Assembly (NCBI GenBank): GCA_905234595.1 | Contig: CAJOID010000013.1 | Location: forward strand, 1 to 64,000 | Direction: 5' to 3' | DNA from: an uncultured Lachnospiraceae bacterium | GTDB lineage: Bacteria > Bacillota > Clostridia > Lachnospirales > Lachnospiraceae | DNA length: 64,000 nt | Part shown: positions 26,513-36,033 of the stretch, one piece after another | Layout: every line of letters starts with the position of its first letter | Numbering within the stretch: the stretch's first letter is position 1 | Notes under the pieces: generated by a model | The model's input: only the letters and a program-made list of their open reading frames with translations | What the model was told of the DNA's origin: nothing | The model's database searches: none | Program-made: the position numbers and the translations under genes

Positions 26513-28384
26513 ATGCGCAGATTAGCTTTAAGTGATGACATATTGTTGAAGATCGTTAAGCCCGCCAGGTATATAGGCGGGGAGATCAATTCGTGCATGA
26601 AGGATTCGGCCTCGGTCGACATCCGTTTCGCCATGTGCTTTCCCGATGTATATGACATAGGCATGTGTCATCTGGGCATTCAGATACTGTATGACATGTT
26701 CAACTCCTGGGATGATGTGTGGTGTGAGAGAGTGTACTCTCCATGGCCCGATCTGGATGCGGTCATGAGACGTGATGGTATACCTCTTTTTGCATTGGAG
26801 AGTCAGGATCCGGTCAGACACTTTGATTTCCTCGGTATCACTCTCCAGTATGAAATGTGCTATACGAACATCCTGCAGATACTCGACCTTGCAGGTATAC
26901 CTTTAATTGCCACTGAGCGAAGCGATGATGATCCAATCATAATCGGCGGAGGTCCTTGCTCGTATAATCCCGAACCCATAGCAGATTTCTTCGATATCTT
27001 CTATATCGGCGAAGGTGAGACCAGATACCGCGAACTGCTCGATACATATAAGGAATGCAAAGCGGGCGGGCTCGGACGACTGGAGTTTCTCAGGAGGGCA
27101 TGCCGTATCCCCGGCATGTATGTACCTCAGTTCTATCAGGAAAAGTATAATCCCGACGGCACCATACGTGAGCGGGTCAAGCTTTACGACGAAGCCCCTG
27201 ATACTATCCGCAAGGAAGTAGAGATGAACCTGTCGGATACCTATTATCCTACGAAGCCCCTGGTTCCTTTCATGCAGACAGCTCAGGATCGTGTGACCCT
27301 CGAGATACAGCGTGGCTGTATCAGAGGCTGCAGATTCTGCCAGGCCGGTCAGTTGTATCGTCCAGTGAGGGAGAGGAGCGTGGAGTATCTTAAATCCATA
27401 GCGCTCGAGATGCTTGATTCCACCGGACTCGAGGAACTGACGTTAAGTTCTCTCAGCTCCAGCGATTACAGCGGCCTCGAAGAACTGCTGGAATTCCTGA
27501 TAGATGAGTGTAACAAGAGACATGTGAACATATCGCTTCCGTCATTGCGTATAGATGCCTTTTCTCTGGATGTGATGAGTAAGGTTCAGGATGTCCGTAA
27601 GTCATCCCTGACATTCGCTCCTGAGGCCGGTACTCAGAGGATGCGTAATATCATCAACAAGGGCCTGACCGAAGAAGTGATCCTTAAGGGTGCTTCCGAA
27701 GCCTTCCACGGCGGATGGCGCAGGGTCAAACTGTACTTCATGCTCGGACTGCCGTTTGAGACAGACGAGGATATCGAAGGAATCGGAGAACTCTGTAATA
27801 ATGTTGCCATGACCTTCTTCGATGAGATACCGAAGGAGGAGCGGCGTGAGCCGGTTCAGATCGTAGCTTCGACTTCTTTCTTTATCCCGAAGCCCTTCAC
27901 GCCACTGCAGTGGGCTCCGATGGGCACCCGCGAAGAATTCGTCCGCAAGGCTCATGTATGCTTAAACGGCATACATTCACAGCTTAACCAGAAGCGTATC
28001 AAGTATAACTGGCATGATACCGATACCAGTGAGCTCGAGGGCGTGCTCGCCAGAGGTGACAGACGCCTCGGACCGGTGATCCTTGAAGTATATAAGCGCG
28101 GTCAGATCTATGATGCATGGACCGAGTACTTTAACTATCAGACCTGGCTGGATGTGATGGAGGAGATGGGCATCGACAAGGATTTCTATACTACGAGAGA
28201 ACGCTCCGACGACGAGATATTCCCCTGGGACTTCTTAGACATCGGTGTGACCAAGCGATTCCTGCTTAATGAGTGGCACAATGCCCGGGCAGGTATCGTA
28301 ACTCCCAACTGCCGCGACAAATGTTCCGGCTGCGGCGCCGCAGTATTTGGCGGTGGAATCTGTTTTATGAACAGAAATAAGTAG
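26513..28384 (+). CDS. TIGR03960-family B12-binding/radical SAM protein
   Basis: About 623 residues from ATG 26513; the track's TTG at 26474 lies inside the hairpin and is unlikely. The N-terminal half resembles a cobalamin-binding domain (FAMCFPDVYDIGMCHLGIQILY, IIIGGGPCSYNPEPIADFFD). The radical SAM motif is RGCIRGCRFCQAGQLYRPVRERS (CxxxCxxC, about residue 270). The C-terminal end is Cys-rich (NCRDKCSGCGAAVFGGGICF), probably a second metal site. In Firmicutes this gene precedes DUF2344 and rng, as here. The substrate is not established; a role near tRNA or ribosome maturation is inference from context. Confidence 0.88.
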   Translation: MRRLALSDDILLKIVKPARYIGGEINSCMKDSASVDIRFAMCFPDVYDIGMCHLGIQILYDMFNSWDDVWCERVYSPWPDLDAVMRRDGIPLFALESQDPVRHFDFLGITLQYEMCYTNILQILDLAGIPLIATERSDDDPIIIGGGPCSYNPEPIADFFDIFYIGEGETRYRELLDTYKECKAGGLGRLEFLRRACRIPGMYVPQFYQEKYNPDGTIRERVKLYDEAPDTIRKEVEMNLSDTYYPTKPLVPFMQTAQDRVTLEIQRGCIRGCRFCQAGQLYRPVRERSVEYLKSIALEMLDSTGLEELTLSSLSSSDYSGLEELLEFLIDECNKRHVNISLPSLRIDAFSLDVMSKVQDVRKSSLTFAPEAGTQRMRNIINKGLTEEVILKGASEAFHGGWRRVKLYFMLGLPFETDEDIEGIGELCNNVAMTFFDEIPKEERREPVQIVASTSFFIPKPFTPLQWAPMGTREEFVRKAHVCLNGIHSQLNQKRIKYNWHDTDTSELEGVLARGDRRLGPVILEVYKRGQIYDAWTEYFNYQTWLDVMEEMGIDKDFYTTRERSDDEIFPWDFLDIGVTKRFLLNEWHNARAGIVTPNCRDKCSGCGAAVFGGGICFMNRNK

Positions 28385-28408
28385 TATCTGGGACCCCGAG
28401 GAATGAAT

Positions 28409-29140
28409 ATGAAACTGCGCATACAATTCACCAAACACGGCTCCATGAAGTTCATAGGGCATCTGGACACGATGCGTTACTTCCAGAAGGCGATACGCCG
28501 TTCCGGTATCGATGTCACGTATACCGGAGGATACTCGCCTCATCAGGTCATGGCTTTCGCCCATCCTCTGGGAGTCGGTGTGGAGAGTGAATCGGAAATC
28601 GTAGATATAGAAGTGAACTCATATGATCTGATACTCCGCGATGAGGATCCCGCATTTACGGGGTTGAGTAACCGTCAGCGCCTCCTGGCAGCTCTTGATG
28701 CTCAGATGAGCGAAGGATTCACGATCCGCGATATCAGACTGCTTCCCGATGATGCCGGTAATGCCATGGCTTCCGTGGCCGGTGCATCCTATGAGATACA
28801 CGGTATTCCCGAAGAAATGTATGCCGCGGTGACCGGAGCTGTACATGATATGGTCGAAGCCACAGAGATAATGATCCTTAAGAAGACCAAGAAGAGCGAG
28901 CAGATGACGGATATACGTCCCGGAATGTATGACTTAAGATTCGCAGACGGTATACTGTATATGACGGTAGATGCCAGTTCGGCCGGTAATATCAAGCCTG
29001 ACACCGTAGTGAGAGCGATATGTGACAGGATGGGCGCTGACCGGGATTTAATGTCTTTATCGGTAACGAGGACCGAGATCTACGGCCGTGATGACAGTGG
29101 AGCACTGAAGCCTCTGATCGCTTTCGGAGAGGATTTCTAG
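28409..29140 (+). CDS. DUF2344 (TIGR03936) radical SAM-associated protein
   Basis: About 243 residues beginning MKLRIQFTKHGSMKFIGHLDTMRYFQKAIRRSG, the DUF2344 signature, with YTGGYSPHQVMAFAHPLGVGVESESEI. It occurs next to, or fused with, TIGR03960 proteins and presumably works with them; the reaction is unknown. The ORF-track start at 28403 overlaps GAGGAA, so ATG 28409 is the better start. No stop-start overlap with rng, but only one base lies between them. Confidence 0.85.
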   Translation: MKLRIQFTKHGSMKFIGHLDTMRYFQKAIRRSGIDVTYTGGYSPHQVMAFAHPLGVGVESESEIVDIEVNSYDLILRDEDPAFTGLSNRQRLLAALDAQMSEGFTIRDIRLLPDDAGNAMASVAGASYEIHGIPEEMYAAVTGAVHDMVEATEIMILKKTKKSEQMTDIRPGMYDLRFADGILYMTVDASSAGNIKPDTVVRAICDRMGADRDLMSLSVTRTEIYGRDDSGALKPLIAFGEDF

Positions 29141-29141
29141 A

Positions 29142-30323
29142 TTGGCAGTTAAGCGCATAGTACTTACAAAAGCATATAACCGGAGAGTCCTCGTCTATAT
29201 GGAGGATAATAAACCCGTACGCATCAGGGTGATAGGAGATGAGCCGAGATTCCCGATAGGTACCGTGGTCATGGCGCGCGTCAAAAAGATGATCCCTTCA
29301 TCCGGAGCGTGTTTTGTGGATATAGGTGATGATACCGATTACTTTCTTCCTATACCGAAGTCCGTATCTGGACTGCATTTTGCAGATGGCAGGGAACATA
29401 CGGCTGTCAAGCCGGAAGATGTGGTGATGGTGCAGATCTCAAACGAAGCGGTCAAGCTCAAAAGCCCCTGTGTTACCGGCCGTATATCGATACATTCCAG
29501 ATATCTGGTACTCGAAGAGGGACGCGGAGTATCCTTTTCGTCCAAGATCGGTCAGAATGACAGAAAAACATTCAAATTACCCGAAATAATCAATACATAT
29601 TCTTCCAAATATCATATAATAGTAAGGACAGAGTCAAGAAATGTGAATGACCCTGAAATACTCAGTGAAGAACTCGTCCGGCTTGCCGAGATCTACGAGC
29701 ATATACTGTCGCGTAATAAGACCGCCCGTGTGGGTAATGTGTTATATTCCACACCCGGTTATCTGGAATCAACCCTGCTTGACTGGCTTAAATACGGATG
29801 TGATGAGGTTGTAACGGATCTGGAACCTTACAGGCAGATTTTAGAGCACGCAACCCTGGATCGCGGTATTCCTTTCAGGTTTTATACGGATGAGCTCCTG
29901 CCTCTCGGTAAACTGTATAAGCTTGAAACCTGTGTGGACGAATGCCTGAGCCGTAAGGTTTATCTTAGATCAGGCGCTTTTCTCGTAATCGAACAGGGTG
30001 AGACACTTACTGCGATAGATGTTAATTCGGGTCATAACACACGCGGCGATAAGGATAAGACTTCTTTTGAGATCAATATGGATGCTGCCGATGAGATATT
30101 CAGACAGCTGAGACTTCGTAATATCAGCGGGATGATATTGATAGATTATATCAACATGAACAGCAGAGATTATCTGGAACAGCTCATACACAAGACGGCT
30201 TCGGTCGTTAAGACGGATGATGTTCTGTGCAGATATATAGATACAACAGGCTTAGGCTTGTTTGAGTTAACACGAAAAAGGGTTTTTAAGAGTTTTACAG
30301 AACAATGGAAGGGTTCAGATTAA
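29142..30323 (+). CDS. rng: Ribonuclease E/G family endoribonuclease
   Basis: 393 residues, starting TTG with GGAGAGG upstream. The S1-like part (about 35-115) contains VVMARVKKMIPSSGACFVDIG; the catalytic domain has EQGETLTAIDVNSGHNTRG and MILIDYINMNSRDYLEQL, with the two metal-binding Asp residues. It is RNase G-like in size, without the long scaffold tail of RNase E. It acts in rRNA processing and mRNA decay. In many clostridia rplU follows directly; here a signalling cassette intervenes. Confidence 0.9.
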   Translation: MAVKRIVLTKAYNRRVLVYMEDNKPVRIRVIGDEPRFPIGTVVMARVKKMIPSSGACFVDIGDDTDYFLPIPKSVSGLHFADGREHTAVKPEDVVMVQISNEAVKLKSPCVTGRISIHSRYLVLEEGRGVSFSSKIGQNDRKTFKLPEIINTYSSKYHIIVRTESRNVNDPEILSEELVRLAEIYEHILSRNKTARVGNVLYSTPGYLESTLLDWLKYGCDEVVTDLEPYRQILEHATLDRGIPFRFYTDELLPLGKLYKLETCVDECLSRKVYLRSGAFLVIEQGETLTAIDVNSGHNTRGDKDKTSFEINMDAADEIFRQLRLRNISGMILIDYINMNSRDYLEQLIHKTASVVKTDDVLCRYIDTTGLGLFELTRKRVFKSFTEQWKGSD

Positions 30324-30886
30324 ACAGCATAAAGAATACCGGAGGAGGAAGGTTCCTAAAGAACTACGAGCTCAATTATACCAATAAAAAGGGCAATCCG
30401 AAGGTATATGAGATGGTATCCTACCGGGATATATCAGATCCGGAGGAGATAGGAACGAGAGTAGGCGGGGCTGTCATCGTGGCACTTAAGGGCGACCGGA
30501 TCCTGCTGCTCAAAGAATTCAGAATGGCGGTAAACCGCTTCGTATGGAATATGGTCGCAGGCTTCAAAGAGCACGGTGAGACCATGGAGGATTGCGTAAG
30601 ACGTGAACTCTATGAGGAATCAGGACTCAAGCTCGTGCGTATCAGGGAAATGCTTAAGCCTGCTTTTGCGGCAGTATCCATGTCGGACGTGTCGAATCAG
30701 CTTGTGATCGCTGATGTGGACGGCGAGATTTCCGATCACACCGAAGATGATGAACTGATCGAAGCCGGCTTTTACAGTAAAGAAGAAGTTGCGGAACTGA
30801 TCAGGAATGAGACATTTACATCCAGAGCACAGTTTGTTGCATATGCTTTCAGCCGTGGCTTTTTTGATGAAAAGGAGAACCCATGA
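30305..30886 (+). CDS. NUDIX hydrolase, ADP-ribose pyrophosphatase-like
   Basis: 193 residues with a complete Nudix box, GFKEHGETMEDCVRRELYEESGL, fitting Gx5Ex7REUxEExGU, preceded by VGGAVIVALKGDRILLLKEFRMAVN. This layout suits ADP-sugar or nucleotide-sugar pyrophosphatases; the substrate is inferred only. It overlaps the rng end by 19 bp and lacks a clear ribosome binding site, so it probably depends on coupling to rng. It overlaps the LacI-like gene by 4 bp at its other end. Confidence 0.88.
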   Translation: MEGFRLNSIKNTGGGRFLKNYELNYTNKKGNPKVYEMVSYRDISDPEEIGTRVGGAVIVALKGDRILLLKEFRMAVNRFVWNMVAGFKEHGETMEDCVRRELYEESGLKLVRIREMLKPAFAAVSMSDVSNQLVIADVDGEISDHTEDDELIEAGFYSKEEVAELIRNETFTSRAQFVAYAFSRGFFDEKENP

Positions 30887-31734
30887 AAGACAACAGGGTA
30901 GGAATCTTATATGCCGATATTCTTGAGAGCGGCCTTACTCATGAGTTTTTCTCAAGAATCCTGGATTCGTTTAAGAATTATTGCGAGCAGGAAGGGTATG
31001 TGATCTCTTTCTTAAATGCTCAGCCCAAATACCTGATGACGCATACATTCATCGATCAGGTGCGGGAAGATGAGTATGCAGGAGTGTTTATAGCCAATAT
31101 TCCCTATGACATGCCTGAAGTCACTGCTCTTTTCAAGGCAGACATCCCCGTGGTCAATATCGATTACAAGACTGAGGGTGCCATATCCATCACTTCTGAC
31201 AATATAAATGGTATCAATGATCTGATCAATTATATATGTATCGAGAAGAAGCACAAGAAGATCGCCTACATATCCGGAGATCCGGAGAGTGAAGTGAGCA
31301 AGACCAGACTCAGAGTGTTCAAGGAAGCTCTGGCCAATAACGGTATTGAAGTACGGTCTGCATATATACGTGAATCCAGATTCAGGGACATCCGTGATGT
31401 GACGCGTAAGACCGAGGAACTGCTCAATCTTCCGGATCCTCCTACATGTATCCTTTTTCCTGATGATTACGCCGCGATAGGCGGTATCAATGTTATACAT
31501 AACAGAGGTCTGGAGGTTCCCAAGGATATCTCATATTGCGGATATGACGGTATCAGTCTGGTGGGATTATGGGATCCCCAGCTGGCTACGGTTGTGCAGG
31601 ACACCGAGACAATGGGAGTTACGGCGGCACGCGAACTGATCAGACTTATGCGTAACGGTGAGTCGGGTGACGGCAGCGAGATAGTCATACCTACGAAGCT
31701 GCAGGTCGGTCATACCGTCAGTCAGATGTATTAA
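30883..31734 (+). CDS. LacI-type ligand-binding domain protein without DNA-binding domain
   Basis: 283 residues with the periplasmic-binding-protein-like fold of LacI/GalR repressors: NRVGILYADILESGLTHEFF, FIANIPYDMPEVTALFKADIPVVNID, HKKIAYISGDPESEVSKTRLRVFKEAL, PPTCILFPDDYAAIGGINVI and ISYCGYDGISLVGLWDPQLATVVQD. There is no N-terminal helix-turn-helix and no signal peptide, so it should be a cytosolic ligand-binding protein. It is followed after 16 bp by a hybrid kinase, which suggests a sensor accessory role. GAAAAGGAGAACCC precedes the ATG. Confidence 0.85.
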   Translation: MKDNRVGILYADILESGLTHEFFSRILDSFKNYCEQEGYVISFLNAQPKYLMTHTFIDQVREDEYAGVFIANIPYDMPEVTALFKADIPVVNIDYKTEGAISITSDNINGINDLINYICIEKKHKKIAYISGDPESEVSKTRLRVFKEALANNGIEVRSAYIRESRFRDIRDVTRKTEELLNLPDPPTCILFPDDYAAIGGINVIHNRGLEVPKDISYCGYDGISLVGLWDPQLATVVQDTETMGVTAARELIRLMRNGESGDGSEIVIPTKLQVGHTVSQMY

Positions 31735-31750
31735 TGATTTTTTCGGGAAT

Positions 31751-34700
31751 ATGAATATTAGTTTATCGATACTGCTGGTCACTTTAGCTATAGTGGCAGC
31801 TGTTGCATTCAAGGTCATATATACGGGCAAGGTTAAGGAAGTCAATGATTCGCTGAGATTGATATGCGTATTCGGAGTGATCACCATATCCTTTTGCGCT
31901 CTTATCACCGTTTCATCCAAAGAAACGGCCACTTTCACGCTGTATACGATCTACTATATATTCTATGCGCTGACGATATATGCGTTTGTCAGATTTACTT
32001 ACATTTTCTGTAAGGGTAAAAGACGCTTGTTGTTTATGTCTCCGTTTTTTATCGGGACTCTGATAGTTATCCTGTTATTATTGTGGAATATGTATTCGCA
32101 GGAAGTCTTTACCGTATCCACATACTCCTTTGCGGGCGTGATATTCCCTGCTTCCGTAACTTACAGTCTGTTTCTTTTCTATATGGGATTTCTGGTAGTG
32201 GAATCTGTGTCTGCCGGAATAAATGCATTCAGATATATGCTTAAGAGTGCCAGGATCTATAAGGCACGCTATGCTTATATTATTTTTGTCATATTATTCC
32301 ACCTGGCTCTTGAGTTTATCGGATATTACCAATCGATCCCTACGGTTATCAAGGCGTTTTTCCTGTTACCTGAAGGCCTGTTCCTGGCTTATATATCAAG
32401 TTCGTTTACTACGCGTAAACTGACCATGTCTGTTCTGACTCATGTGATGGACAATACATCCGACGGTCTGATGATCTATGACGAGAATGATTATCTCATG
32501 TATCACAACAAAAGGACCGAGGATATCCTGACACCTGAGCAGCTGGCAGACTTCTATGAGATGAACCGGATAGATGAGTGGAGTTCCCAGCTGGAGGAGT
32601 TCAACGGTATCAATATCAAATCAATGGAGGTCGACGGCAAGAAATGCTATTTCAATATCTACAAGCATTCATTTGTTGAGAACGGCTCATATATCGGTAC
32701 CAGTTATCAGTTCCAGGATATAACGGAATCCTTTGAACGGTTCTCCATGATCGAAGAGACCAATGAAGAACTCAAGCGCGCAGCTCATATGAAATCCGAT
32801 TTCCTCGCAAATATGAGCCATGAGATACGTACTCCCATGAATGCGGTCATAGGACTGGCCGAGATGTCTCTCAGAGAGGAGATGACCGACCAGGCACGTG
32901 ATTATATATCCCAGATCAAGTCTTCGGGACGTAATCTGCTCAATATCATCAATGACATTCTGGATTTCTCCAAGATCGAATCCGGCAAGATGGATATCAT
33001 ACCTGAAGAATATGAACCCTTGAGCGAATTCAATGATGTTGCGAACACCCTTGTCACGAGGATAGGCGATAAGGATCTGGAACTCACCATGGAGGAGAAT
33101 CCCAATGTTCCCACAAGGCTGTACGGTGATGTCCTGAGGATCAGGCAGATACTGGTAAATCTCGCGAACAATGCCATAAAGTTCACTGATCACGGGCGCG
33201 TTCAGATAATCAATGATTATGAAAAGATCGATGATGAGACGATAATGCTCAGATTTCATGTTGTTGACACCGGACGCGGTATCAAAAAAGAAGATCTGAA
33301 GAAACTGTTTGTTTCTTTCCAGCAGGTTGATTCCAAACGGAACCGTTCCATAGAGGGTACGGGTCTCGGACTGGCCATATCCAAATCCCTGGTGGAAGCC
33401 ATGGGAGGAAGCATCGGAGTAGAGAGTGAATACGGTAAGGGCAGTGATTTCTATTTTGAGATCCCCCAGAAGGTGGTAAGCTGGTCACCGTCGATCGTGG
33501 TAGAGAACCCCGAAAACATATTTGCCATGGGTATGTTTCACAAGAAGTACCTGGCCAGAAGGTTTTTCCTTGATTGCTCCAGGATGGGTGTGTTTAATGT
33601 CGTGCTCAAATTCGCTGAAGATTATGAAGATACATGTGATCTGTATGCGGATATGCTTGATGATCACCGCAGATACCTGTTCTTTGAAGAAAAAGACTAT
33701 AAGGATCAGGTGAGGGAACTGCTTTTGAATGATCCCGATCTTGTAGGAGTCATGCTTGCTGATTTCGGATCTGTTTTCAAGCCGGATCTTAAGAATCTGC
33801 GTATGATCAGGAAGCCTTTTTCAACTGCTGCGATCGCCATAGCTCTTAATAATATGGAGTTCAACCTGAATAACGAGGATGGAAAAGCTTTTTCAACGGA
33901 TTTCACCGCTCCGGATGCCAGGATCCTGATAGTTGATGATAACATGGTCAATCTGACTGTCGCAGAAGGGCTTCTTGAACCTCTGAAGATGCAGATCGAT
34001 TGTGCGGCATCGGGTAAGGAAGCCATCGATCTGATCAATGTAAACAGGTATGATATCGTATTCATGGATCATATGATGCCTGAGATGGATGGTGTTGAGA
34101 CTACGCATATCATCAGGAGAATGTATCCTGAGATGGAAAACATGCCTATCATTGCATTGACTGCAAATGCCGTCAGCGGCGTTAAAGAATTTTTCCTCAA
34201 GGAAGGCATGAATGATTTCATACCCAAGCCTATCGAGATCAGGGAGATCATGTCCAAGGTTAAACAATGGCTTCCTTCGGAGAAGATAGTTAAGGGCTAT
34301 GAACTGGTTAATAACAGTGATGAACCTGAAGAATCGATCATGATCCCGGGGCTTGATACCGAAAAAGCCATAGGAATGATCGGTTCCGTACAGCTGTATC
34401 TTAAAATCCTGAATGAGTATTACAGGAATATAGAACCCAATCATTCACAGCTTGAAAAAGAATATTCCGGAGAAAACTGGGCTGAATATACCGTTAAAGT
34501 TCATGCGCTTAAGAGCTCATCCCGCCAGATAGGTGCTATCTGTCTGGCTGATAAGGCTGCCAAACTCGAAGAGGCCGGTAAGGCAGGAGACATCGGATAC
34601 ATACGCGCCAACAATTCGGATGCTCTTGATGAATATCTTGCACTGAAGGCTGTGTTAAGAGAATACTGCGCGCCGGATGATGCAGGCGAAAAGAAGATCA

Positions 34701-34912
34701 TCCCCGATGATACACTTAATGATATATTGAACAGGACAATAACAGCATCAGATGATCTGGATATGGATGTAATGGAAGGAATAGTGAACGAACTCAGATC
34801 ATATTCGTATGAGGAAGATATACAGGGAGATATTGATGCTCTGATCGAAGCTGCAGAGCTTATGGATGTCTTTACATGCAGCGAGATAGCATCAAAGCTT
34901 CTTTCCAGATGA
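31751..34912 (+). CDS. Hybrid histidine kinase with 7TM input, PAS, receiver and HPt domains
   Basis: 1053 residues. Seven hydrophobic segments (about 5-225) match the N-terminal 7TM region of histidine kinases. A PAS-like domain (about 230-330) follows. The HisKA box FLANMSHEIRTPMNAVIG has His at about 357; the ATPase has ILVNLANNAIKF and EGTGLGLAISKSL. A degenerate pseudo-receiver (about 590-700) has no acidic pocket. A true receiver follows, with Asp at about 773 (IVFMDHMMPEMDG). The C-terminal HPt has His at about 918 (VKVHALKSSS). The layout indicates an internal His-Asp-His phosphorelay that needs an external regulator, not found nearby. It is probably paired with the LacI-fold protein just upstream. 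Confidence 0.92.
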   Translation: MNISLSILLVTLAIVAAVAFKVIYTGKVKEVNDSLRLICVFGVITISFCALITVSSKETATFTLYTIYYIFYALTIYAFVRFTYIFCKGKRRLLFMSPFFIGTLIVILLLLWNMYSQEVFTVSTYSFAGVIFPASVTYSLFLFYMGFLVVESVSAGINAFRYMLKSARIYKARYAYIIFVILFHLALEFIGYYQSIPTVIKAFFLLPEGLFLAYISSSFTTRKLTMSVLTHVMDNTSDGLMIYDENDYLMYHNKRTEDILTPEQLADFYEMNRIDEWSSQLEEFNGINIKSMEVDGKKCYFNIYKHSFVENGSYIGTSYQFQDITESFERFSMIEETNEELKRAAHMKSDFLANMSHEIRTPMNAVIGLAEMSLREEMTDQARDYISQIKSSGRNLLNIINDILDFSKIESGKMDIIPEEYEPLSEFNDVANTLVTRIGDKDLELTMEENPNVPTRLYGDVLRIRQILVNLANNAIKFTDHGRVQIINDYEKIDDETIMLRFHVVDTGRGIKKEDLKKLFVSFQQVDSKRNRSIEGTGLGLAISKSLVEAMGGSIGVESEYGKGSDFYFEIPQKVVSWSPSIVVENPENIFAMGMFHKKYLARRFFLDCSRMGVFNVVLKFAEDYEDTCDLYADMLDDHRRYLFFEEKDYKDQVRELLLNDPDLVGVMLADFGSVFKPDLKNLRMIRKPFSTAAIAIALNNMEFNLNNEDGKAFSTDFTAPDARILIVDDNMVNLTVAEGLLEPLKMQIDCAASGKEAIDLINVNRYDIVFMDHMMPEMDGVETTHIIRRMYPEMENMPIIALTANAVSGVKEFFLKEGMNDFIPKPIEIREIMSKVKQWLPSEKIVKGYELVNNSDEPEESIMIPGLDTEKAIGMIGSVQLYLKILNEYYRNIEPNHSQLEKEYSGENWAEYTVKVHALKSSSRQIGAICLADKAAKLEEAGKAGDIGYIRANNSDALDEYLALKAVLREYCAPDDAGEKKIIPDDTLNDILNRTITASDDLDMDVMEGIVNELRSYSYEEDIQGDIDALIEAAELMDVFTCSEIASKLLSR

Positions 34913-35991
34913 TCGTTTTCCCGGATAAATTTAAGATGACGGGAACTGATGCAGGCAGATCAGCTGACGGCCGGGATATCATTAACCTGCAGATAACGGT
35001 CTCCGATACAGGTACAGGTATCTCAAAGGAGGATCTGGGCAAACTTTTTGCCAAATTCGAACGTCTGGATCTGGAGAGGAACAGTACCAAGGAAGGTACG
35101 GGACTGGGGCTTGCCATAACCAAGAGACTGCTCGACATGATGAACGGCAGTATCGAGGTTGAGAGCGAGTATGGCTGGGGATCGACTTTTAAGCTCACTA
35201 TTCCTCAGGTTGTGACTTCGCGTGAGTCTATAGGCAATTTTAAAGAGAAATTCGAGAAGAGTCTCGGAGAAAAAGCGGAATACCATGAGAGCTTCAGGGC
35301 GCCCGATGCGAAGATCCTGATAGTGGATGATACCAGGATGAACCTGATAGTCGCGACGCAGTTCCTTAAGGATACGGGCCTCAATATAGATACTGCAGGA
35401 GGTGGCAGGGAGGCTGTCGAACTCGCGCTTGAGAGTAAATATGATGTGATCCTGATGGACCAGCGTATGCCCGAAATGGATGGTGCGGCTGCTCTTAAGG
35501 AGATAAAATCTCATACGGACGGACCGAACATAGATACTCCCGTGATATGTCTTACGGCTGATGCCGTGATCGGAGCCAGAGAAAGATATCTCGCCAAAGG
35601 CTTTAACGACTATCTGACCAAACCGATTGATTCGATATCTCTGGAATCGATGCTCAGGAAGTATCTGCCTGCGGAATATGTAAGTACCTTCCCCGATAAA
35701 AAGGAAATCCTTGATAACTCGCTGGCGGAAGGTGACTTGGAACTCTATGGGGTGAATGTACATTCTCTTAAGAGTACTTCGGCAGTCATTGGCGCAGAAA
35801 GCGTACGTACTATTGCAGCTAAACTTGAAAAAGCAGCAATGTCGGGCGAGAATAAGGATCTTACACCGGATCATGAAGACCTGATGAGACTTTATGAGAG
35901 TGTTATGAGATCTATCAGTTCCGTAATAACCGATGAAGCGGTTCCTGCGGAAGATGATGACGGGGATATCCTGGAGTTTGCACCGGATTAG
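34909..35991 (+). pseudogene. 3' remnant of a second hybrid histidine kinase
   Basis: About 360 residues. The product starts inside an ATPase domain: after IVFPDKFKMTG comes LQITVSDTGTGISKEDLGKLF and EGTGLGLAITKRLL (G boxes), but the HisKA His box, the ATPase N box and any sensor are absent. The receiver is intact (LMDQRMPEMDG, Asp about 184; Lys in YLTKPI). The HPt is shortened by roughly 35 residues before its His (VHSLKSTS, about 285). Sequence and the acidic tail DILEFAPD resemble the kinase at 53038-55653 (EILEFEPD). It overlaps the previous kinase by 4 bp. It cannot autophosphorylate; a large deletion or an assembly collapse between paralogues explains it. Confidence 0.8.
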
Positions 35992-35994
35992 TTC

Positions 35995-36023
35995 TTGACA
36001 TGTGATCAGGATTTATATATTAT
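35995..36023 (+). promoter_or_regulatory. Promoter of the rplU-prp-rpmA operon
   Basis: TTGACA at 35995-36000 and TATTAT at 36018-36023 with a 17-bp spacer. It starts 3 bp after the stop of the kinase remnant, so the ribosomal protein genes have their own promoter. Confidence 0.75.
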
Positions 36024-36033
36024 ATTACAGTAT

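Noticed and set aside
35023-35874. 283-residue minus-strand ORF opposite the kinase remnant
   Set aside because: The plus strand codes for a clear receiver domain; the antisense frame looks random.
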